NCBI RefSeq assembly: GCF_015350995.1
Contig: NZ_JADKRW010000007.1
Location: 1-64,000 of the forward strand
Length of the DNA stretch: 64,000 nucleotides
DNA from: Curtobacterium sp. VKM Ac-1393
Lineage (GTDB): Bacteria; Actinomycetota; Actinomycetes; Actinomycetales; Microbacteriaceae
Direction of reading: 5' to 3'
Within the stretch, counting starts at the first letter, position 1. Every line of letters starts with the position of its first letter. The position numbers were made by a program, and so were the translations under genes. Below are positions 47,482-56,624 of the stretch, piece by piece. Below the pieces are notes generated by a model, which was not told the origin of the DNA, made no database searches, and saw only the letters and a program-made list of their open reading frames with translations.

Positions 47482-48465
47482 GTGGCTGATCCGATCGACT
47501 CCCCGCAGGCGGGCGGGCGCGCGGCCGGATCCGTGCGGTTCGAGGTGTCCGGCAACGACCCGGCGTCGGCGGCGCGCGACCTCGCCACCGTCCACGGTGC
47601 CGACCAGTGGTCCGCGCAGCGCGGGGAGGACGGGTTCGCCTACCGGTACACCGCCCTCGGGGACACCGACGTGAGCATCCGCCGCTCGCAGATGCGCGGC
47701 GTCCTCCGCGGTGGCATGCCGATCGGCAGCCACTACATCGTCGCCTGGATGACCAGCGGACGGGCCCACCTGGACGTCGCGGGGGAGCGGGTGGACCTGC
47801 GCCGGAACGTCCCGACGCTCCTGCCGTGCGACGCCGAGTTCGTCTTCGCGGCCGAGGACCACGACCAGCGCCTGGTGCACTTCGACCGGGGGCTCGTGCA
47901 CGGGTTCGCCGCCGACCAGCTCGACCTGGGGGACCGACCGCTGCGCTTCGACCACGCGCGCGAACCGGACACCGCGGCGTTCGGGCGGTGGCAGTCCGTC
48001 CTGACGACGCTGTCCCGCGCGCTCCGCCTGGGCGGACCCGGCTCCGATGCCTGGCTCGAGGCGAAGTCGCTCGCCGTGGCCGCGTTCCTCGACACCTTCC
48101 CGCCCCGGATCGACGGCCTGCCGGCTGCGCTGGGGCTGCCCCGGAACGCGCGACTGCGTACCGCCGTGGAGTACGTCCACGCACACGCCTCGAAGCCGAT
48201 CACCATCACCGACCTGGCGGCGGTCACCGGACTGAGCGTGCGGTCCGTGCAGGAGGCGTTCCGGCGGGTGTTCGACGAGTCCCCGCTGACCTACCTGCGC
48301 GACGTCCGCCTGGACCGGGTGCGCGGCGAGTTGCTCGAGGCCGATCCGCAGGCCGGCATCATCGGTGACGTCGCTCGGCGGTGGGGGTTCGCGCACCTCG
48401 GGCGGTTCTCGGCGACCTACGCGGCACGGTTCGGCGAGTACCCGAAGCAGACCCTGCGCCGGTAG
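47482..48465 (+). CDS. AraC family transcriptional regulator
   Basis: A 327-residue protein. The N-terminal half is cupin-like (AraC_binding_2 type: SHYIVAWMTSGRAHLDVAGERVDL). The C-terminal two-HTH domain is RLRTAVEYVHAHASKPITITDLAAVTGLSVRSVQEAFRRVFDESP, then LRDVRLDRVRGEL and VARRWGFAHLGRFSATYAARFGEYPKQTLRR. The family's length and end are normal. GTG 47482 is the probable start. It ends only 4 bp from the convergent LacI gene. Target genes are unknown; the FEYxPxxxLR-type end is as in activators of aromatic or sugar catabolism. Confidence 0.88.
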   Translation: MADPIDSPQAGGRAAGSVRFEVSGNDPASAARDLATVHGADQWSAQRGEDGFAYRYTALGDTDVSIRRSQMRGVLRGGMPIGSHYIVAWMTSGRAHLDVAGERVDLRRNVPTLLPCDAEFVFAAEDHDQRLVHFDRGLVHGFAADQLDLGDRPLRFDHAREPDTAAFGRWQSVLTTLSRALRLGGPGSDAWLEAKSLAVAAFLDTFPPRIDGLPAALGLPRNARLRTAVEYVHAHASKPITITDLAAVTGLSVRSVQEAFRRVFDESPLTYLRDVRLDRVRGELLEADPQAGIIGDVARRWGFAHLGRFSATYAARFGEYPKQTLRR

Positions 48466-48469
48466 CCGG

Positions 48470-49501
48470 TCAGTCCCGCGGGACGGGGCCGCTGCTGGAG
48501 CGCACCCGGAGTGTCGTCGACAGGCGGACGTGGTCCGTCGCGGCCTCGCCCCGCAGCATCGTCAGCAGCAGTTCGACCGCGCGCGATCCGAGCTCGGCGA
48601 GCGGCTGGGACACAGTGGTGAGCGGGGGCACCGTGATCGAGGCCTGGGGCACGTCGTCGAAACCGACCACGGACAGGTCCTCCGGCACCCGCAGGCCGAG
48701 GTCCGTCGCCGCGCGGAGCACACCGATCGCCGACGAGTCGTTCGCGGCGAACACCGCGGTCGGTCGGGCGACCAGCGTGAGCAGGTCCCGCGCGGCGGAT
48801 GCGGACTGCTCCTCTTGGTAGTCGCCGTCGCGGACGAGTCGTTCGTCGACCACGATGCCGGCGGCCGTCAGCGCCGAGCGGTACCCGGCCTCGCGCAGCT
48901 GGGCGGACGCCAGGTCGGCGCGGCCCCGCAGGTGTGCGATCCGGGTGTGTCCGAGTGCGAGCAGGTGCTCCACGGCCTGGACGGCCCCACCCTCGTTGTC
49001 GGCGTCGACGGTCGCGTGCCCCTCGGGCCCGGTGTGCGGGTCGATGGCGACGACGGGGATCGACGAGCTCGACAGGGCGGTGGTCGGGGTGACGACGATG
49101 GCACCGTCGATGAGCGTGCCGGACAGGCGCGACAGCGACCGGCGTTCCCAGCCCGGACGGTCGGCTCCGGTCATCAGGCCCGCGTAGGCGAGCAGCTCGT
49201 AGCCGGTGCCGGTCGTCGCGCTCGAGATGCCGCGCAGCAGCTCGGTCGAGAACGGTTCGAACTCGGGCACCAGGATGCCGAGGACCCCGGTGCGCGAACT
49301 CCGCAGGCTCCGGGCGACCAGTGACGTCTCGTACCCGAGGTCGGCGACGACCTGCTGCACGCGGGTCATCGTGGCTGCGGCGACGCCGTCTCGCTGGTTG
49401 ATGACCTTCGACACGGTGGGGATCGAGACCCCCGCGGCACGAGCGACGTCGCCGATGGTCACCCGGCCGGCACCGGGACGTGCACCGAGGGCCGAGTCCA
49501 T
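48470..49501 (-). CDS. LacI family transcriptional regulator of the GH3/importer operon
   Basis: A 343-residue LacI protein. HTH VTIGDVARAAGVSIPTVSKVINQRDGVAAAT is at about 14-44, then LVARSLRSSRTGVLGILVPEFE and the effector fold (HTRIAHLRGRAD, FAANDSSAIGVLRAATDLGLRVPEDLSVVGFDDVPQASITVPPLTTV). ATG 49501 lies 6 bases past TACGGT, so it is probably leaderless. It faces the binding-protein gene across a 145-bp gap holding AACGTT and ATCGATATCGAT sequences, the likely operator, and should repress the importer/GH3 operon until the sugar is present. Confidence 0.9.
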   Translation of the reverse strand: MDSALGARPGAGRVTIGDVARAAGVSIPTVSKVINQRDGVAAATMTRVQQVVADLGYETSLVARSLRSSRTGVLGILVPEFEPFSTELLRGISSATTGTGYELLAYAGLMTGADRPGWERRSLSRLSGTLIDGAIVVTPTTALSSSSIPVVAIDPHTGPEGHATVDADNEGGAVQAVEHLLALGHTRIAHLRGRADLASAQLREAGYRSALTAAGIVVDERLVRDGDYQEEQSASAARDLLTLVARPTAVFAANDSSAIGVLRAATDLGLRVPEDLSVVGFDDVPQASITVPPLTTVSQPLAELGSRAVELLLTMLRGEAATDHVRLSTTLRVRSSSGPVPRD

Positions 49502-49543
49502 GTGCTCACCGTACCGCTGATGTGTGCCGGAATCAGCGTAGAA

Positions 49544-49590
49544 AACGTTATCGATATCGATTGACAAGCGGTAGGAGCAGCTGGCACGCT
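49544..49590 (+). promoter_or_regulatory. Operator and promoter of the importer/GH3 operon
   Basis: AACGTTATCGATATCGAT (49544-49561) is a near-symmetric LacI-type site. It runs straight into a consensus TTGACA (49561-49566), with CACGCT 18 bp downstream as -10 (49585-49590). Repressor binding would cover the -35 box. Confidence 0.7.
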
Positions 49591-49646
49591 CTCCGCAGCG
49601 GCAGTCGATGTCGCTGCATGTCAACGACGACACGAGGAGTTCCACG

Positions 49647-50945
49647 ATGACGAGGAAGATCCGTGCCGCGGCAGCCATCGCGCTGATCGGGGCGACAGCA
49701 CTGGTGGCCTCCGGCTGCTCGGCAGGCGGCAACGCGGCCGACGACGGCACCGGCAAGGTCACGATGACCTTCTGGCACAACTCCACCACCGGACCCGGCA
49801 AGGCCTACTGGGCCTCGACGGTCAAGGCGTTCGAGGCGAAGTACCCGAACGTCACCATCAAGACGCAGGCCATCCAGAACGAGGACCTCGACGGCAAGCT
49901 CCAGACCGCGCTCAACTCGGGCGACGGGCCGGACGTCTTCCTGCAGCGCGGCGGGGGCAAGATGGACGCGATGATCGCCGCCGGGCAGCTCATGGACATC
50001 TCCGACTCCATCAGCGCCGACGCGAAGAAGTCCATCAGCGCCGGCACCTTCGCCGGCTACGAGAAGGACGGCAAGACCTACGCCATGCCCGGTGCCGTGC
50101 TCCCCGAGGGCATCTGGTACTCCAAGGACCTGTTCCAGAAGGCCGGCATCGACCGTACCCCGACCACGATGGACGAGCTGAACGACGACATCGCGAAGCT
50201 CAAGGCCGCCGACATCGACCCCGTCGCCGTCGGCGCGAAGGACGCCTGGCCCGCCGCGCACTGGTACTACAACTTCGCCCTGCGCGAGTGCAGCCAGAAG
50301 ACGCTCGAGGGCGCGGCGAAGTCGCTCAAGTTCGACAACGCCTGCTGGACGAAGGCCGGCGAGCAGCTCGAGGACTTCACCAAGACGAAGCCGTTCAACG
50401 ACGGGTTCCTGACGACCGCTGCCCAGCAGGGCGCCGGCAGCTCGGCCGGACTCATCGCGAACCACAAGGCCGCCATGGAGCTCATGGGCGCGTGGGACCC
50501 GGGCGTGATCTCCTCGCTCACCCCGGACGGCAAGCCGCTGGCCGACCTCGGCTGGTTCCCGTTCCCCACGATCGACGGTGGCAAGGGTGACCCGAAGTCG
50601 ATGATGGGCGGCGTCGACGGCAACTCCTGCTCGGCGAAGGCCCCGAAGAAGGCGTGCACCGACTTCCTGAACTTCATCGTGCAGAAGGACAACCAAGAGG
50701 CGTACTACACGGCGTTCCAGGCCATCCCGGTCAACAAGGACGCCCAGTCGGTCGTCGACGCGGACTACCTGAAGTCGGCGCTCGCCGCCTACCAGGACGC
50801 GCCGTTCGTCTCGCAGTACCTGGACACCCTGTACGGCCAGAACGTCGGCAACGCGCTGAACACCAGCGTCGTCGACCTGCTCGCCGGCAAGGGCAGCGCG
50901 AAGGACATCGTGGACACCACCAACCAGGCCGCGGCCAAGGGCTGA
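49647..50945 (+). CDS. CUT1 ABC transporter sugar-binding lipoprotein
   Basis: A 432-residue lipoprotein. Signal RKIRAAAAIALIGATALVASGC has lipobox VASGC near residue 23. The mature part contains MTFWHNSTTGPGKAYWASTVKAFEAKYPNV, LNSGDGPDVFLQRGGGKM, YAMPGAVLPEGIWYSKDLF, and MELMGAWDPGVI, as in xylan/cellulose-oligosaccharide binding proteins. ATG 49647 follows CGAGGAG; an earlier ATG at 49608 lacks a ribosome site. First gene of a four-gene operon (binding protein, two permeases, GH3). Confidence 0.9.
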   Translation: MTRKIRAAAAIALIGATALVASGCSAGGNAADDGTGKVTMTFWHNSTTGPGKAYWASTVKAFEAKYPNVTIKTQAIQNEDLDGKLQTALNSGDGPDVFLQRGGGKMDAMIAAGQLMDISDSISADAKKSISAGTFAGYEKDGKTYAMPGAVLPEGIWYSKDLFQKAGIDRTPTTMDELNDDIAKLKAADIDPVAVGAKDAWPAAHWYYNFALRECSQKTLEGAAKSLKFDNACWTKAGEQLEDFTKTKPFNDGFLTTAAQQGAGSSAGLIANHKAAMELMGAWDPGVISSLTPDGKPLADLGWFPFPTIDGGKGDPKSMMGGVDGNSCSAKAPKKACTDFLNFIVQKDNQEAYYTAFQAIPVNKDAQSVVDADYLKSALAAYQDAPFVSQYLDTLYGQNVGNALNTSVVDLLAGKGSAKDIVDTTNQAAAKG

Positions 50946-50947
50946 GC

Positions 50948-51970
50948 ATGACCCTCGACACCTCGCTCGGCACGCCCCCGACCACAGGGTCGGACACGGC
51001 CGCGGGGACGTCCCCGGCGGGAAGCGGTACGCCGCTCCCCGCCGGTCGGCGGTCCACGCGCCGCATCGCGGACTGGCGGAAGCGCGTCGAGATCGCGGTG
51101 CTCGCCGGCCCCGCGGTCATCGTCTTCGTGACGTTCGTGATCCTGCCCGTGGGGCTCGCCGCCTACTACGGGTTCTTCAAGTGGCAGGGCTACGGCCCAC
51201 CCACCGACTTCGTGGGGCTGCAGAACTACCTGATCATCTTCCAGGACAAGGCGTTCCACGCGGTCCTGCTGCACAACGGCTTCATCGTCGTGCTGTCCCT
51301 CGTGCTGCAGGGGCCGATCGCCATCGTGCTCGCCCTGCTGCTCAACCAGAAGATGCACGGCCGCGGGCTCGTCCGCGTGCTCGTGTTCGTGCCGTACGTC
51401 ATCTCCGAGGTGATCGTCGGCACCGGGTGGAGCCTGATGCTCCAGTCGAACGGCGCGGTGAACGACCTGCTGCAGGGCATGGGGCTCGGCGGGCTGCGGG
51501 CCGACTGGCTGTCCAACCCGGACATCGCGATCTGGACCCTGCTCGTGATCATCTCGTGGAAGTACATCGGCTTCGCGGTGATCCTGTTCCTCGCCGGCCT
51601 GCAGAGCATCCCCGAGGAGCTGTTCGAGGCGGCGGCGATCGACGGCGCCGGCTACTGGCAGATCCAGCGGCGGATCACCCTGCCGCTGCTCGGCCCCACC
51701 ATCCGGATCTGGGCGTTCCTGTCGATCATCGGCTCACTGCAGCTGTTCGACCTCGTCTACATCATCTGGGGGCAGTACATCTCGTCGACCGCTGGCACCT
51801 CGACCATGGCGACGTACATGGTCGCCAACGGTCGCACCTCGGGCAACTTCGGCTTCGGCAGTGCCGTCGCCGTGGTGATGTTCGTGATCTCGCTCGCCGT
51901 CGCCCTGGTCTACCAGCGCTTCGTGCTCCGCCGCGACACCGCGGGTGCACTCACCGAGAGGAAGAACTGA
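50948..51970 (+). CDS. CUT1 ABC transporter permease, MalF-like
   Basis: A 340-residue permease. A Thr/Gly-rich N-terminus of about 45 residues precedes helix one (VEIAVLAGPAVIVFVTFVILPVG). DFVGLQNYLIIFQD and the EAA loop LFEAAAIDGAGYWQIQRRITLPLLGPT near 225-252 follow. The C-terminus VALVYQRFVLRRD ends as expected. It starts 2 bases after the binding-protein stop, and its own stop overlaps the next start. Confidence 0.9.
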   Translation: MTLDTSLGTPPTTGSDTAAGTSPAGSGTPLPAGRRSTRRIADWRKRVEIAVLAGPAVIVFVTFVILPVGLAAYYGFFKWQGYGPPTDFVGLQNYLIIFQDKAFHAVLLHNGFIVVLSLVLQGPIAIVLALLLNQKMHGRGLVRVLVFVPYVISEVIVGTGWSLMLQSNGAVNDLLQGMGLGGLRADWLSNPDIAIWTLLVIISWKYIGFAVILFLAGLQSIPEELFEAAAIDGAGYWQIQRRITLPLLGPTIRIWAFLSIIGSLQLFDLVYIIWGQYISSTAGTSTMATYMVANGRTSGNFGFGSAVAVVMFVISLAVALVYQRFVLRRDTAGALTERKN

Positions 51971-52851
51971 TGGCCACCACGAGCATCGTCGCCCCCGGGC
52001 GACGGGCCACGCGGGAGCGGCGGTCCAGCGCGGCGATCGGTCGCGCGAACCCGCTGACCTACCTGGTGGCGATCCTGTTCGTCGCCGCGAACCTCGCCCC
52101 GGTGCTGTACATCGTGCTGGGCGGCTTCCGGACGAACTCGCAGATCACCACGAGCCCCGCCGGGCTGCCGGCGCCGTTCGAGCTGGGCAACTACGGATCC
52201 GTGCTGTCCAGCGGCATCTTCTGGCAGCAGCTCGGCAACTCGACGATCAGCGCCGTGACCACCACCGCGGGCGTCGTCGTGCTCGGCCTCATGGTGAGCT
52301 TCGTACTCGCCCGCTACCGGTTCGCCGGCCGCGGGGCGCTGTACGCCCTGTTCGCCGCCGGACTGATGTTCCCGATCACCGTCGCGATCACGCCGCTGTA
52401 CCTGCTCGTGAAGGACCTCGGTCTCACGAACAGTCTGGTCGGCGTCATCCTGCCGCAGATCGCCTTCGCCCTGCCGACGACGGTCATCATCCTGGTGCCG
52501 TTCCTGCGGGCGATCCCGGACGAGCTCGAAGAAGCTGCGTCGATCGACGGTGCGAGCCGGCTCGGGTTCTTCTTCCGCATGGTCGTCCCGCTGTCGCTGC
52601 CGGGGGTGGTCACCGTCGGCATCCTGGCGTTCATCGCGAGCTGGAACAGCTACATCCTGCCGCTGTTCATCCTGAACAACGAGGGCAGCTACACCCTGCC
52701 CCTCGGCGTGCAGGCGTTCTCGTCGCAGTATTCGGTCGACACGGCCAAGGTGCTGGCGTTCACGTCGATGTCGATGATCCCGGCACTGGTGTTCTTCACC
52801 ATCTTCCAACGCCGCATCGTCGGCGGGCTGACCGGGGCGGTGAAGGGGTGA
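51970..52851 (+). CDS. CUT1 ABC transporter permease, MalG-like
   Basis: A 293-residue permease. Helix one is LTYLVAILFVAANLAPVLYIV, the loop GGFRTNSQITTSPAGLP follows, and the EAA loop LEEAASIDGASRLGFFFRMVVPLSLPG is near 190-216. VGGLTGAVKG closes the protein. Start overlaps the preceding stop by one base and its TGA overlaps the GTG of the GH3 gene, so all four genes are translationally linked. No ATPase in the operon. Confidence 0.9.
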   Translation: MATTSIVAPGRRATRERRSSAAIGRANPLTYLVAILFVAANLAPVLYIVLGGFRTNSQITTSPAGLPAPFELGNYGSVLSSGIFWQQLGNSTISAVTTTAGVVVLGLMVSFVLARYRFAGRGALYALFAAGLMFPITVAITPLYLLVKDLGLTNSLVGVILPQIAFALPTTVIILVPFLRAIPDELEEAASIDGASRLGFFFRMVVPLSLPGVVTVGILAFIASWNSYILPLFILNNEGSYTLPLGVQAFSSQYSVDTAKVLAFTSMSMIPALVFFTIFQRRIVGGLTGAVKG

Positions 52852-55415
52852 CGACGACGGACTCGACCCGGGACACCGGACGCCAGCCGCGCCTCCAGGA
52901 CGACCACGACGCACCCGACGTGACCGGACCCGACCGCGCCACCACCCTGCTCGCCGCCATGACCCTCGACGAGAAGGCGGCGCAGCTCGTCGGCTACTGG
53001 CTCGACCAGGACGGTGTGGTCGCACCCATGCAGGGCGAGATGGCGGCGGCCGCCGACGGCCGCACGCTGGCGGACATCACCCGCGACGGCATCGGCCAGT
53101 TCACCCGCGTGTACGGCACCCGCCCCGTCGAACCCGACGAACGCGCCGCCTGGCTGTGGGCGGAACAGCGGCGACTCAAGCGCGAGACCCGACTCGGGAT
53201 CCCCGCGCTCGTGCACGAGGAGTGCCTGACCGGCCTCGCCGCGTGGCAGGCCGCGACGTTCCCCACCCCGCTGGCGTGGGGTGCGGCCTTCGACCCGGAC
53301 CTGGTCGAGCAGGTCGGCGCCGCGATCGGTGCGTCGATGCGCCAGCTCGGCGTGCACCAGGGGCTCGCACCGGTGCTCGACGTGATCCGTGACCCGCGGT
53401 GGGGCCGGGTCGACGAGTGCATCGGCGAGGACCCGTACCTGGTCGGCACCGTCGGGACCGCCTACGTGCGGGGGCTGCAGTCGGCCGGAGTCGACGCGAC
53501 CCTCAAGCACTTCCTGGGGTACTCGGCCTCGCAGGCGGGGCGGAACCACGCCCCCGTCCACGCCGGACCGCGGGAGGTCGCCGACGTGTTCCTGCCGCCG
53601 TTCGAGATGGCGCTGCGCGACGGGGGCGCCCGGAGCGTCATGAACTCGTACGCCGAGATCGACGGGGTGCCGATCGCCGCGAACGCTGCCCTGCTGACCG
53701 GGTTGCTGCGTGACGAGCTCGGCTTCGAGGGCACCGTCGTGGCGGACTACTTCTCGGTCGCGTTCCTCGAGGTCATGCACGGCATCGCCGCCGACCGGGG
53801 TTCTGCCGCAGCCCTGGCGCTCGAGGCTGGGATCGACGTCGAGCTGCCGACGGGGGACGCCTACCTGGCGCCGCTCGTCGAGCGCGTCCGTTCGGGGCTG
53901 CTCGACGAGGCGCTCGTCGACCGCGCGGTCCTGCGGGTGCTGCGGCAGAAGGAGCGCCTGGGGTTGCTCGACCCGCGGGCGTACGAGGACGATCCACCCA
54001 CCGGCATCGACCTGGACACCCCGCTGCACCGGTCGTTGGCGAAGCAGCTGGCGGCGCGGTCGCTGGTGCTGTTGTCGAACGACACGGTGCGCGCTGGCGC
54101 TGGTGCTGGTGCTGGTGCTGGTGCTGGTGCTGGCGCCTCGGCTGCTGCCGGGGCACCGGCCGCCGCCCCGGTCCTGCCGCTGCGCGCCGGTGCGTCCGTC
54201 GCCGTCATCGGCCCGAACGCCGACCGCGCCGAGGCACTGCAGGGGTGCTACTCCTTCGCGAACCACGTGCTCGCGTCGCACCCCGACCTGCCGCTCGGCT
54301 TCGCGATCCCGACCGTCCGCGAGGCGATGGTCGCCGCCCTCGGTGCCGACGCAGTCCGGTTCGCCGAGGGCTGCGCGGTCACCGGGACCGACCGTGACGG
54401 GTTCGCCGATGCCGTCGCGGTGGCGTCCGCGTCGGACGTCGCGGTCGTCGTCGTCGGCGACCAGGCCGGACTGTTCGGCCGCGGCACCGTCGGCGAGGGG
54501 AACGACACGGAGTCGCTCGACCTGCCCGGGGTGCAACGCTCGCTCGTCGAGGCGGTCGTCGCGACCGGCACCCCGACCGTGGTGGTGCTGCTGACAGGGC
54601 GGCCCTACGCGATCGGGTGGGCGCTCGACGGCGACGGCGACGGCGTCGTCGCCGCTGGCCCGGCCGGCGCAAGCCGAGTCGCTGCTGGCGCTCGCCGACC
54701 CGCGGCGGTCGTGCAGGCCTTCTTCCCCGGCGAGGAGGGCGGCACCGCGATCGCCGACCTGCTCACCGGCGCCGCGTCACCCTCCGGCCGCCTGCCCGTC
54801 TCGCTGCCGCGCGCCGCCGGCGCGCAGCCGTACACGTACCTGCACCCGCGCCTCGGCGGCCCCTCGGACGTCACCGCCGCCGACTCGACGCCGGTGCGCC
54901 CGTTCGGCTTCGGTCTCGGGTACACGACGTTCGCGTACGACGACCTGGTCGTCGACGCGTCCGTCCGCTCCGACGCCGTCTTCGAAGCGTCGGTGACCGT
55001 CCGGAACACCGGCGCCCGCGACGGCGAGGACGTCGTGCAGCTCTACGGCCACGACGTGCACGGCAGCGTCACGCGACCCGAGATCCAACTGCTCGGCTAC
55101 GCGCGCGTCACGCTCGCCGCGGGGGAGTCGACGCGGGTCCGCTTCCGCGTCCCCGTGCAGCGGTTCGCGTTCACCGACCGGCGGATGCGCAAGGTGGTCG
55201 AACCCGGGGACGTGCAGGTCTGGGTCGCGTCCCACGCGGCGGCGTCACGGCCGGGAGGCCCGGTGTCCGCAGGCGGGATCGTCGCGTCGGGCGGTGGGCC
55301 GGTTCGACGGCCCGTCCCCGGCTCCGCCACGGAGCGCGCCACGGTCGCGGTGACGGGGCCGGTGCACGAGGTCACGCCGGGCGACCCGCGAGTGGTCGAG
55401 TGGGCGGTCGGTTGA
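52848..55415 (+). CDS. Glycoside hydrolase family 3 beta-glycosidase (beta-xylosidase/beta-glucosidase type)
   Basis: An 855-residue GH3 enzyme without signal peptide, so cytoplasmic. The (beta/alpha)8 domain spans about 30-390 with IPALVHEECLTGL, GLAPVLDVIRDPRWGRVDECIGEDPYLVG, TLKHFLGYSASQAGRNHAPV and nucleophile Asp300 in VVADYFSV. The second domain (about 440-680) has VAVIGPNADR and GDQAGLFGRGTVGEGND, supplying the acid/base region. An FN3-like domain closes the protein. A Gly-Ala run near 416-430 is coded by seven GCTGGT/GCTGGC units. The C-terminal 45 residues carry a GCCGGGAGGCCCGG stretch like the genome repeat. It should split imported beta-oligosaccharides. Confidence 0.92.
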   Translation: MTTTDSTRDTGRQPRLQDDHDAPDVTGPDRATTLLAAMTLDEKAAQLVGYWLDQDGVVAPMQGEMAAAADGRTLADITRDGIGQFTRVYGTRPVEPDERAAWLWAEQRRLKRETRLGIPALVHEECLTGLAAWQAATFPTPLAWGAAFDPDLVEQVGAAIGASMRQLGVHQGLAPVLDVIRDPRWGRVDECIGEDPYLVGTVGTAYVRGLQSAGVDATLKHFLGYSASQAGRNHAPVHAGPREVADVFLPPFEMALRDGGARSVMNSYAEIDGVPIAANAALLTGLLRDELGFEGTVVADYFSVAFLEVMHGIAADRGSAAALALEAGIDVELPTGDAYLAPLVERVRSGLLDEALVDRAVLRVLRQKERLGLLDPRAYEDDPPTGIDLDTPLHRSLAKQLAARSLVLLSNDTVRAGAGAGAGAGAGAGASAAAGAPAAAPVLPLRAGASVAVIGPNADRAEALQGCYSFANHVLASHPDLPLGFAIPTVREAMVAALGADAVRFAEGCAVTGTDRDGFADAVAVASASDVAVVVVGDQAGLFGRGTVGEGNDTESLDLPGVQRSLVEAVVATGTPTVVVLLTGRPYAIGWALDGDGDGVVAAGPAGASRVAAGARRPAAVVQAFFPGEEGGTAIADLLTGAASPSGRLPVSLPRAAGAQPYTYLHPRLGGPSDVTAADSTPVRPFGFGLGYTTFAYDDLVVDASVRSDAVFEASVTVRNTGARDGEDVVQLYGHDVHGSVTRPEIQLLGYARVTLAAGESTRVRFRVPVQRFAFTDRRMRKVVEPGDVQVWVASHAAASRPGGPVSAGGIVASGGGPVRRPVPGSATERATVAVTGPVHEVTPGDPRVVEWAVG
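54093..54134 (+). repeat. Seven tandem GCTGGY hexamers in the GH3 gene
   Basis: Seven in-frame hexamers (GCTGGC/GCTGGT) encode an Ala-Gly run between the two main GH3 domains; copy number is likely to vary between strains. Confidence 0.85.
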
Positions 55416-55456
55416 TCTGACGCCGTGCTGGCGGACGAGCGGGCCGTGCGGTCGGT

Positions 55457-55951
55457 TCAGGACGCACGGCCCCCTCGCTCCGGCAGCTCCATCGCGAAGC
55501 AGACGGACTCGTCCGATCCGACGTACGCCCCGTACAACGGGATGGGTGCGTAGCCCTCGCGCTCGTAGAACCGCATCGCGTCGGGTTGCCGGATGCCCGT
55601 CTCCAGCACGAGACGCCGGGCGCCGAGGTCGGACGCCGCCTGCTCGAGCGCGTGCAGCACGGCGGTCGCCACGCCGGTCCCGCGCGCGGTGGGATCGGCG
55701 TACATGCGCTTGATCTCGACCACGTCCGCGCCCAGGACCGCCTCGGGCAGGGGACGGAGGCCACCGCAGGCGATCGCCGTGCCGTCGTCGTCCCGTGCCA
55801 CCAGGAACACCGGGACGTCGCCGGCCGACGGCGGCGTGCCGCGTTCGTGGTCGTCGCTGCCGTAGCGGGCGTCGAGCTCGCGTCGCTGGGCCGCCCGGAG
55901 CCGATCGGCGTCGGGGTGGTCGAAGGGTGTGCGGGTGATCGTCCAGAGCAT
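55457..55951 (-). CDS. GNAT family N-acetyltransferase
   Basis: A 164-residue acetyltransferase with VFLVARDDDGTAIACGGLRPL, then KRMYADPTARGTGVATAVLHALE (the acetyl-CoA pyrophosphate loop RGxGxA near 90-96), LVLETGIRQPDAMRFYEREGYAPI and YVGSDESVCFAMEL. The ATG follows AAAGGAA. It faces the TetR gene with two tandem GTAAC operators between them, one of which lies next to its ribosome site. Substrate unknown; the divergent TetR suggests a role against a toxic amine or antibiotic. Confidence 0.9.
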   Translation of the reverse strand: MLWTITRTPFDHPDADRLRAAQRRELDARYGSDDHERGTPPSAGDVPVFLVARDDDGTAIACGGLRPLPEAVLGADVVEIKRMYADPTARGTGVATAVLHALEQAASDLGARRLVLETGIRQPDAMRFYEREGYAPIPLYGAYVGSDESVCFAMELPERGGRAS

Positions 55952-55965
55952 GACGGTTCCTTTCC

Positions 55966-55994
55966 GTAACGCTTGTTACCGTAACACCCGTTAC
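55966..55994. promoter_or_regulatory. Two tandem 14-bp TetR operators GTAAC-N4-GTTAC
   Basis: GTAACGCTTGTTAC (55966-55979) and GTAACACCCGTTAC (55981-55994) are inverted repeats 15 bp apart in the GNAT/TetR gap. The second overlaps a TACGAT -10 box (55992-55997) 6 bases before the TetR GTG. Confidence 0.8.
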
Positions 55995-56003
55995 GATGAC
56001 GTC

Positions 56004-56591
56004 GTGCCACGGATCCGCGACCACGACGCACAGCGCGAGCGCCTGTCAGAGGCGGTCTTCGCGACCCTCGCCGAGCGCGGTGCGGGCGGGCTGACGCTCC
56101 GGGCCGTCGCCGAGCGAGCGGGGTGCACGACCGGTCTGGTCCTGCACGCCTTCCCGGACAAACGCGCGTTGCTCCTGCACGCGCGGGACGTCCTGCACGA
56201 ACGCACCCGGGTCCGGTCCGACGCGCTCGAGCGCGATGCTCCGGACGCGGCCGCTGCTGTGCGAGCGGTCGTCCTCGGTGCGCTCCCGACCGATCGTGCG
56301 ACCTCCGAGGAATCGCGCGTCTGGCTCGGGTTCCTGTCGGCCGCGCTGAGCGATCCCGCCCTTGCCGAGCGGCACGCGGCGCACAGCCGGGCCTTCGTCG
56401 AGCGGCTCACGCGCCTCCTGGGAGCGGCTGCTCCCGCGGCACCAGGGAACGCGTCGGAGCGGGCGCTCGCCCTGGCGGCGCTGGTCGAAGGGGTGTCCAG
56501 CCTGGCGAGCGGCGACCCCGAGCGATGGACCGCGACGCGACAGCGGGCAGCGGTCGAGCTGGTCCTCGATGCGGCCCTCGACGGGTCGTAG
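56004..56591 (+). CDS. TetR family transcriptional regulator
   Basis: A 195-residue TetR protein. HTH AQRERLSEAVFATLAERGAG, LTLRAVAERAGCTTGLVLHAFPDKRALL lies at residues 8-52; the C-terminal domain is of the BetI/TetR_C_6 type (ESRVWLGFLSAALSDPALAERHAAHSRAFVERL). GTG 56004 is 6 bases past TACGAT, hence leaderless. Two tandem operators overlap this promoter and precede the divergent GNAT gene, so it probably represses both. Confidence 0.88.
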   Translation: MPRIRDHDAQRERLSEAVFATLAERGAGGLTLRAVAERAGCTTGLVLHAFPDKRALLLHARDVLHERTRVRSDALERDAPDAAAAVRAVVLGALPTDRATSEESRVWLGFLSAALSDPALAERHAAHSRAFVERLTRLLGAAAPAAPGNASERALALAALVEGVSSLASGDPERWTATRQRAAVELVLDAALDGS

Positions 56592-56624
56592 GCGCGAGCG
56601 GAGCAGCCGACCGGTCGACCGGCG

